This document shows positions 59,288 through 64,000 of a stretch of DNA of 64,000 nucleotides, piece after piece. Source of the DNA: Myxococcus qinghaiensis (lineage in GTDB: Bacteria > Myxococcota > Myxococcia > Myxococcales > Myxococcaceae). The notes beneath the pieces were generated by a model that was given only the letters and a program-made list of their open reading frames with translations, was not told where the DNA came from and made no database searches. A program made the position numbers and the translations under genes. The stretch covers positions 124,001-188,000 of the forward strand of contig NZ_JAKCFA010000001.1 of NCBI RefSeq assembly GCF_024198215.1, read 5' to 3'. Every line of letters starts with the position of its first letter. Position 1 is the stretch's first letter.

Positions 59288-62200
59288 ATGAAGCGTCTTT
59301 GGATGGGCACGGTGAGTGCCGTGCTCGCCGTGCTGATGTGGTCCCCGCAGGCACTCGCAAGGCAGGCCGCGGTTGATGCCTTCCTCCTCTCGCCGGCGGA
59401 TCGCTCCCTGCCTCAGTCCGCGGCAACCGCATCCCAGCGTGGGCTGCGTATCAACAGTGTGGAAGGTCGTCTCGGCGTACCGACGTTCGTCTTCAGTGAG
59501 CGCTCCCTGAGCGCGGGTCCGCAGCAGTCCAAGGCCTCGCGTCCGCTGACGCAGGCCAACGCGAACACCGCGGCGCGTGAGCACCTGCGGGGAGTCGCGG
59601 ACCTCTACCGTCTGAATGCCTCCGAAGTGAACAGCGCGGAGCTTCGCTCGGTGCACCTGCCCAAGGATGGCGAGGGCGCGGTCATCGCGACCTACGGCCG
59701 TCGGGTCAACGGCATCGAGGTGTTCCGCAACGAGGTCAAGGTCGTCATGGACGCCAGCCAGCAGCTGGTGGCCATCTCCGGCTACCTGCAGCCGCGTCAG
59801 CAGGACGACGAGCGCAACGCCCAGGCGTCGGCCTTCCGCGTCTCGGCGCCGCAGGCCATCTCCCGCGCGTTCCAGGACATGACGGGCACGCCGCTCGACG
59901 CCCGGGCCCTGGTGCCCGCGGGCGCGAAGGGCGACTACAGCCACTACACGGTGGACGCGAACCTGCTGTCGACGCACGGCATCGGTGAGGCGCCGCGCTC
60001 GAAGCAGGTCCTCTTCCCGATGCCGGACGGGCTGGTGCCGGCGTACTACGTGGAGGTCAACGCGGGCCCGGCGGCCAACCCGGACGCCTCGTACACCGCC
60101 TACGTCATCGACGCGCGGGACGGCTCGCTGCTGCTCAAGCACAGCCTGGTGCAGTCGGAGCAGTTCACCTACCGCGTGTGGGCGGACCCGATCTCCAAGC
60201 TGCCCTACGACGGTCCCCAGGGCACTGAGTCCACGCCGCACCCCACGGGCACCCCGGATGGTTATCAGGCGCCCCTGAACGTCCCGTCCAACCTGGTGAC
60301 GCTGCAGAACTTCCCCTTCAGCCACAATGACCCGTGGCTGCCGGCGAACGCGACGACGACGACGGGCAACAACGTCGACGCGTACGCGGACCTGGGCGGG
60401 GGCGACGGCTTCCAGCCGGGCTTCGACCTGCGCGCGCCGCTGAGCGACGTGGCGGGCCGCGGGTTCGACTACACGTTCGACCTGACCCGGTCGCCCGCGG
60501 CGAATGAGACGCAGCGCCTGGCCGCCGTGGTGAACCTGTTCTACATCACCAACTTCCTGCACGACTGGTTCTACGACGCGGGCTTCGACGAGGCCTCCGG
60601 CAACGCCCAGATGAGCAACTTCGGGCGCGGTGGCCTGGAGGGCGACAGCCTCCGCGTGGAGGCGCAGGACTCCGGCGGCCGTAACAACGCCAACATGGCG
60701 ACCCCGGCCGACGGCGCCCGTCCTCGCATGCAGCAGTACGTCTTCGACGGCGTGGCGGAGCTCACGGTGAGCGAGCCGGCGCCCCTGGCGCGCGGCTACC
60801 TCACGTACAACGCGTCCTTCGGACCGACGGTCTACGACGTCAACGTGGGGTTCGCGTTGCCCCCCACCGGGCCGGACGCGGAAACGACCCAGGACTACCG
60901 GGTGGGGTGTGTGAATGACACCGGCGCCGACCCGTACGGTGGCGAGAAGCCTTTCGCCGGGAAGATCGCGCTCATCGAGCGGGGAGAGTGCTCGTTCGCC
61001 TACAAGGTCTTCAACGCGCAGAACGCGGGGGCCGTTGCCGTCATCATCACCAATACCGCTGCGGGTGCTCTGGGGACGATGGGCGTGAGTGGCAATACAG
61101 CCGTCGACCGCGCCATCACCATCCCGTCGCTGATGGTGGCCAAGGCGGATGGTGATGCCTGGCGCACGGCACTGGCCACCGCGCCCATCACGGGCCGCAT
61201 GCGCAGGAACTCCGACCTCGACCGCGATGGCACGCTCGACAATGAAATCGTCGCGCACGAGTGGGGGCACTACATCTCCAACCGCCTCGTCGGCAACGGC
61301 TCGGGTCTGACGAACAACCAGGGCGGCTCCATGGGCGAGGGCTGGGGCGACTTCCACGCCATGCTGTTGTCGGTGCGTGCGGAGGATGTGAACCGGACTG
61401 GCAACAACCAGTGGCAGGGGTCCTATGGCATGGCCGGCTACACGCAGAGCGGTGGCCGCAACCAGGGTTACTACTTCGGCATCCGCCGCGTTCCCTACAG
61501 CACGGACATGAGCAAGAACGGCCTGACGCTCCGCCACATGGCGGACGGCACGGCCCTTCCGTCCCACCCGCTCAGCGGGGGCTCGAACAACGCTGAGGTC
61601 CACAACTCAGGTGAGGTCTGGGCCACGATGCTGTGGGAGTGCTACGTGAGCCTGTTGAACGCCCATCCGTTCGCGGAGGCGCAGGACCGCATGAAGCGCT
61701 ACCTGGTTGCGTCCTACAAGGTGACGCCGGTCAGCCCCACCTTCATCGAGGGGCGTGACGCGCTGCTGTCCGTCGCCGCCGCCAGCGACCCGGCTGACTA
61801 CCAGCGCTTCCTCAACGCCTTCGCCAAGCGCGGTGCTGGGCTCGGTGCGCGCGTTGCTGACCGCAACAGCGCGGACCACATCGGTGTCGTGGAGAGCTAC
61901 CAGACGGGCAACGCGCTCGAGGTGGTGAGCATCACCCTGGATGACTCGAGCATCGGCTGCGACAAGGACGGCGTGCTGGATGCCGGCGAGACCGGCAAAC
62001 TCAAGGTGACGGTGCGCAACGCGGGCGCCGGGAGCCTCAGCGGAGTGTCGGGCACCCTGACGTTCAACGGCTCGAGTCCGGGCGTCGTGGGCACCTTCTC
62101 GAACGGCGCCACGCTTTCGTTCGGCAACATCGCTCAGGGCGCGACCGCGACCGCGACGGTGGATGTCGCGCTGACGGCGGCTCCCGCACAGGCTTCGGGC

Positions 62201-64000
62201 GCGCTCGCGGTCCTGGGCGTGGACGTGACGTTCCCGTACAACCTGCTGAACGGCACGGTCGTTCGTCAGTTCCGCACCCAGGTCAACTACGACGAGAAGG
62301 CCAATTCGTCGGACACCGACTATGTCGAGTCGCAGAACACGCCGTGGGTGGCCTCGACCTTCAACTACAGGCCAATGTGGGACAACGGCTACGCCACGAC
62401 CGGGTTCTGGCACGCCTCCAATGAGGCGACAGCGCTGGACAAGCGGCTGACGTCGCCGCTGTTCAATGTCGCGGCGAATGCGAACTTCACCTTGTCCTTC
62501 TACCACCGCTTCAGCTTCGAGTCGGCGTACCTCAGCGGGGCGTGGGTCCACTTCGACGGTGGCGCCATCGAGTTGTCAGTCGACGAGGGGCCCTGGCAGA
62601 ACTGGTACCCCTTCATTCCTCCCCCTACCCCCACGAGCCCGCTGCCCAATGTGGCGTTGATTGATGTGGGGAATGCGTACCTGGGTGGCGCGCGTGGATT
62701 CACGCAGTTGAGCGTGGGCTATCCCTCGTTCACCGCGTACACGGCCAACTTCGGGACGCGTTTCGCGGGCCGTCAGGTGCGCGTGCGGTTCCGTCATGGG
62801 TCCGACGGAGGCGTGGGGGCGTATGGCTGGGATATCGCCAACATCCGCCTCGGGGGCATCACCAACACGACGCCGTTCTACTCGCTCGTCGCGGAGTCCT
62901 ACACCGGTACGGGCAACGCTCCGGCGTGCAACGTGGCGCCGGTGGCGGAGGCGGGGCTTGCCCAGACCGTGACTGAGGTCGTCGTGGACGCTGGTGGCGG
63001 GCGGACCCCACGCGTCATCACGCTCAACGGCACGGGCAGCGTCGACCCGGATGCTTCCGCGCAGAGCACGCTGAGCTACGCGTGGACCCAGCTTGGTGGT
63101 CCGGCGGTGACGCTCAACGGCGCGAACACGGCCACGCCGTCGTTCAGCGCGCTCGTCCCGACGAACACCATCTTCACCTTCCAGCTCGTGGTGAACGATG
63201 GCACGGACTCCAGCCAGCCCAGGGTGGTGCAGGTCCTGGTGCAGAACGTGAACATCCTCCCGGTCGCGGTGGCTCGGGTGAAGGATGGCGGCCCCACGAC
63301 GGTGGACGAGCGCTCCGGCAGCATCACGCTCGACGCGGCGGGTTCGACGGACGCGGACGGTGAGACGCTCCGCTTCGCGTGGACCCAGACCGCGGGTCCG
63401 ACGGTGGTGCTGGATTCCACGACCAGCGCCACGCCGACGTTCACGCCTCCGGAGGTGACGGCGGACACGGCCTTCACCTTCCGCCTGGTGGCGAATGACG
63501 GCATCAGCGCGAGCGCCCCGGCGACGATCACCATCACCGTTCGTCAGGTGGATCGCGCGCCTGTGACGAGCGCGGGTGTGGACCAGGAAGTCGGCTCGCG
63601 CTCCACGGTGGTGCTGTATGGCAGCGCCGAGGATGCGGACGGCGAGGCCCTCACTTTCGCCTGGACGCAGACCGAGGGTCCGACGGTGGCGCTCACGGGG
63701 GCGGACACGCCCACCGCGAGCTTCACGGCGCCGGATGTGACGGGGGCGTCGACGGTGCTGCGCTTCAGCCTGGTGGCGACGGCCAATGGTCAGGCCAGCG
63801 AGGCGAGCACGGTGACCGTCACCGTGACGCGCGACAACCGCAAGCCGGTGGTCACGGCGAACAACAGCTACACGGTGCACGAGGGCTCGGGCGTGAAGAT
63901 GCGCGCCACGGGCACGGATGCCGACGGTGATGAGCTCACGTACACGTGGTCGCAGATCGCGGGTCCGTCCGTGCAGATCCAAAATGCGGACAAGGCGGAG
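59288..64000 (+). CDS. secreted M36 (fungalysin-type) metalloprotease with PA domain and PKD-like repeats (3' end beyond window)
   Basis: The first 1571 residues are visible. Signal peptide (MKRLWMGTVSAVLAVLMWS), FTP propeptide (about 95-245; LYRLNASEVNSAELRSVHLP), then the M36 region: VNLFYITNFLHDWFYDAGFD (about 417-436), a PA-domain-like insert (about 510-640; GKIALIERGECSFAYKVFNA and GAVAVIITNTAAG), zinc motif HEWGH (657-661) and GEGWGDF (683-689). The C-terminal half has a beta-sandwich (about 870-960), then repeats starting about 1218 (PVAEAGLAQTV..., each with SYAWTQLGGPAVTL or FAWTQTAGPTVVL), of about 95-100 residues; at least four are seen before the edge. Likely a very large secreted protease, perhaps surface anchored at its unseen end. 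Confidence 0.93.
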   Translation, partial: MKRLWMGTVSAVLAVLMWSPQALARQAAVDAFLLSPADRSLPQSAATASQRGLRINSVEGRLGVPTFVFSERSLSAGPQQSKASRPLTQANANTAAREHLRGVADLYRLNASEVNSAELRSVHLPKDGEGAVIATYGRRVNGIEVFRNEVKVVMDASQQLVAISGYLQPRQQDDERNAQASAFRVSAPQAISRAFQDMTGTPLDARALVPAGAKGDYSHYTVDANLLSTHGIGEAPRSKQVLFPMPDGLVPAYYVEVNAGPAANPDASYTAYVIDARDGSLLLKHSLVQSEQFTYRVWADPISKLPYDGPQGTESTPHPTGTPDGYQAPLNVPSNLVTLQNFPFSHNDPWLPANATTTTGNNVDAYADLGGGDGFQPGFDLRAPLSDVAGRGFDYTFDLTRSPAANETQRLAAVVNLFYITNFLHDWFYDAGFDEASGNAQMSNFGRGGLEGDSLRVEAQDSGGRNNANMATPADGARPRMQQYVFDGVAELTVSEPAPLARGYLTYNASFGPTVYDVNVGFALPPTGPDAETTQDYRVGCVNDTGADPYGGEKPFAGKIALIERGECSFAYKVFNAQNAGAVAVIITNTAAGALGTMGVSGNTAVDRAITIPSLMVAKADGDAWRTALATAPITGRMRRNSDLDRDGTLDNEIVAHEWGHYISNRLVGNGSGLTNNQGGSMGEGWGDFHAMLLSVRAEDVNRTGNNQWQGSYGMAGYTQSGGRNQGYYFGIRRVPYSTDMSKNGLTLRHMADGTALPSHPLSGGSNNAEVHNSGEVWATMLWECYVSLLNAHPFAEAQDRMKRYLVASYKVTPVSPTFIEGRDALLSVAAASDPADYQRFLNAFAKRGAGLGARVADRNSADHIGVVESYQTGNALEVVSITLDDSSIGCDKDGVLDAGETGKLKVTVRNAGAGSLSGVSGTLTFNGSSPGVVGTFSNGATLSFGNIAQGATATATVDVALTAAPAQASGALAVLGVDVTFPYNLLNGTVVRQFRTQVNYDEKANSSDTDYVESQNTPWVASTFNYRPMWDNGYATTGFWHASNEATALDKRLTSPLFNVAANANFTLSFYHRFSFESAYLSGAWVHFDGGAIELSVDEGPWQNWYPFIPPPTPTSPLPNVALIDVGNAYLGGARGFTQLSVGYPSFTAYTANFGTRFAGRQVRVRFRHGSDGGVGAYGWDIANIRLGGITNTTPFYSLVAESYTGTGNAPACNVAPVAEAGLAQTVTEVVVDAGGGRTPRVITLNGTGSVDPDASAQSTLSYAWTQLGGPAVTLNGANTATPSFSALVPTNTIFTFQLVVNDGTDSSQPRVVQVLVQNVNILPVAVARVKDGGPTTVDERSGSITLDAAGSTDADGETLRFAWTQTAGPTVVLDSTTSATPTFTPPEVTADTAFTFRLVANDGISASAPATITITVRQVDRAPVTSAGVDQEVGSRSTVVLYGSAEDADGEALTFAWTQTEGPTVALTGADTPTASFTAPDVTGASTVLRFSLVATANGQASEASTVTVTVTRDNRKPVVTANNSYTVHEGSGVKMRATGTDADGDELTYTWSQIAGPSVQIQNADKAE

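Noticed and set aside
59604..60278. Arg/Ser-rich alternative frames within the M36 gene
   Set aside because: They lie inside a clear protease frame and have no domain or ribosome-binding site.

Overview
The window reads as chromosomal DNA from a myxobacterium (Myxococcota; a Myxococcus- or Corallococcus-like organism). This rests on very high GC with strong third-position bias, densely packed genes with many 4-bp ATGA stop/start overlaps, an AgmC-like Ig-repeat surface protein, a GltJ/AgmX-like GYF-TonB protein, and several large secreted proteases. No rRNA, tRNA, CRISPR array, insertion sequence or prophage was recognised.

Left part (1-27.4 kb): surface proteins and a type VI secretion system (T6SS). 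An Ig-repeat AgmC-like protein (cut by the left edge) and an OmpA-family beta-barrel protein form a coupled minus-strand pair. Diverging from them is a plus-strand cassette of a VgrG-like protein and a long coiled-coil protein of unknown function. Facing this is a long minus-strand T6SS run, in transcription order: degenerate ANL adenylating-enzyme homologue, PAAR-like (DUF4280) tip, TssA-like, TssG-like, TssB, TssC, Hcp-like, TssK, TssE, second VgrG-like, separate beta-helix needle-like protein, TssF, TssL, a 103-aa unknown, TssM, TssJ, and finally a nitrilase-fold protein with an intact Glu-Lys-Cys triad. No ClpV (TssH) gene is present in the window. The split spike, the nitrilase, the coiled-coil VgrG partner and the absent ClpV are the most unusual features found.

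Middle part (27.6-44.2 kb): a three-gene proton-translocating transhydrogenase operon (pntAA-pntAB-pntB), a GltJ-like GYF/TonB protein, a DUF1330 protein followed by 51-bp tandem repeats, an S28-type secreted peptidase, an M4 metalloprotease with a P domain placed before the catalytic domain, an RDD membrane protein with an N-terminal zinc-finger-like region, a CPBP membrane protease coupled to a degenerate trypsin-like protein, a PolX-PHP DNA polymerase, a Rieske protein, a MoaB/MogA protein with an extraordinary His-rich N-terminus, and an M28 aminopeptidase very like the Vibrio enzyme.

Right part (44.2-64 kb): a TIGR02757 protein, a hybrid histidine kinase with a pseudo-receiver, a membrane-anchored alpha/beta hydrolase, a single-chain EutB-EutC ethanolamine ammonia-lyase, a carotenoid-isomerase-like FAD enzyme, an M43 lipoprotein protease, a TPR lipoprotein, a TonB-family protein, an OmpR-type two-component pair, a short PLP fold-II protein, and an M36 metalloprotease with a PA domain and PKD-like repeats cut by the right edge. 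Secreted or surface-exposed hydrolases (S28, M4, M28, M43, M36) are strikingly common, which fits a predatory lifestyle; that lifestyle link is inference.
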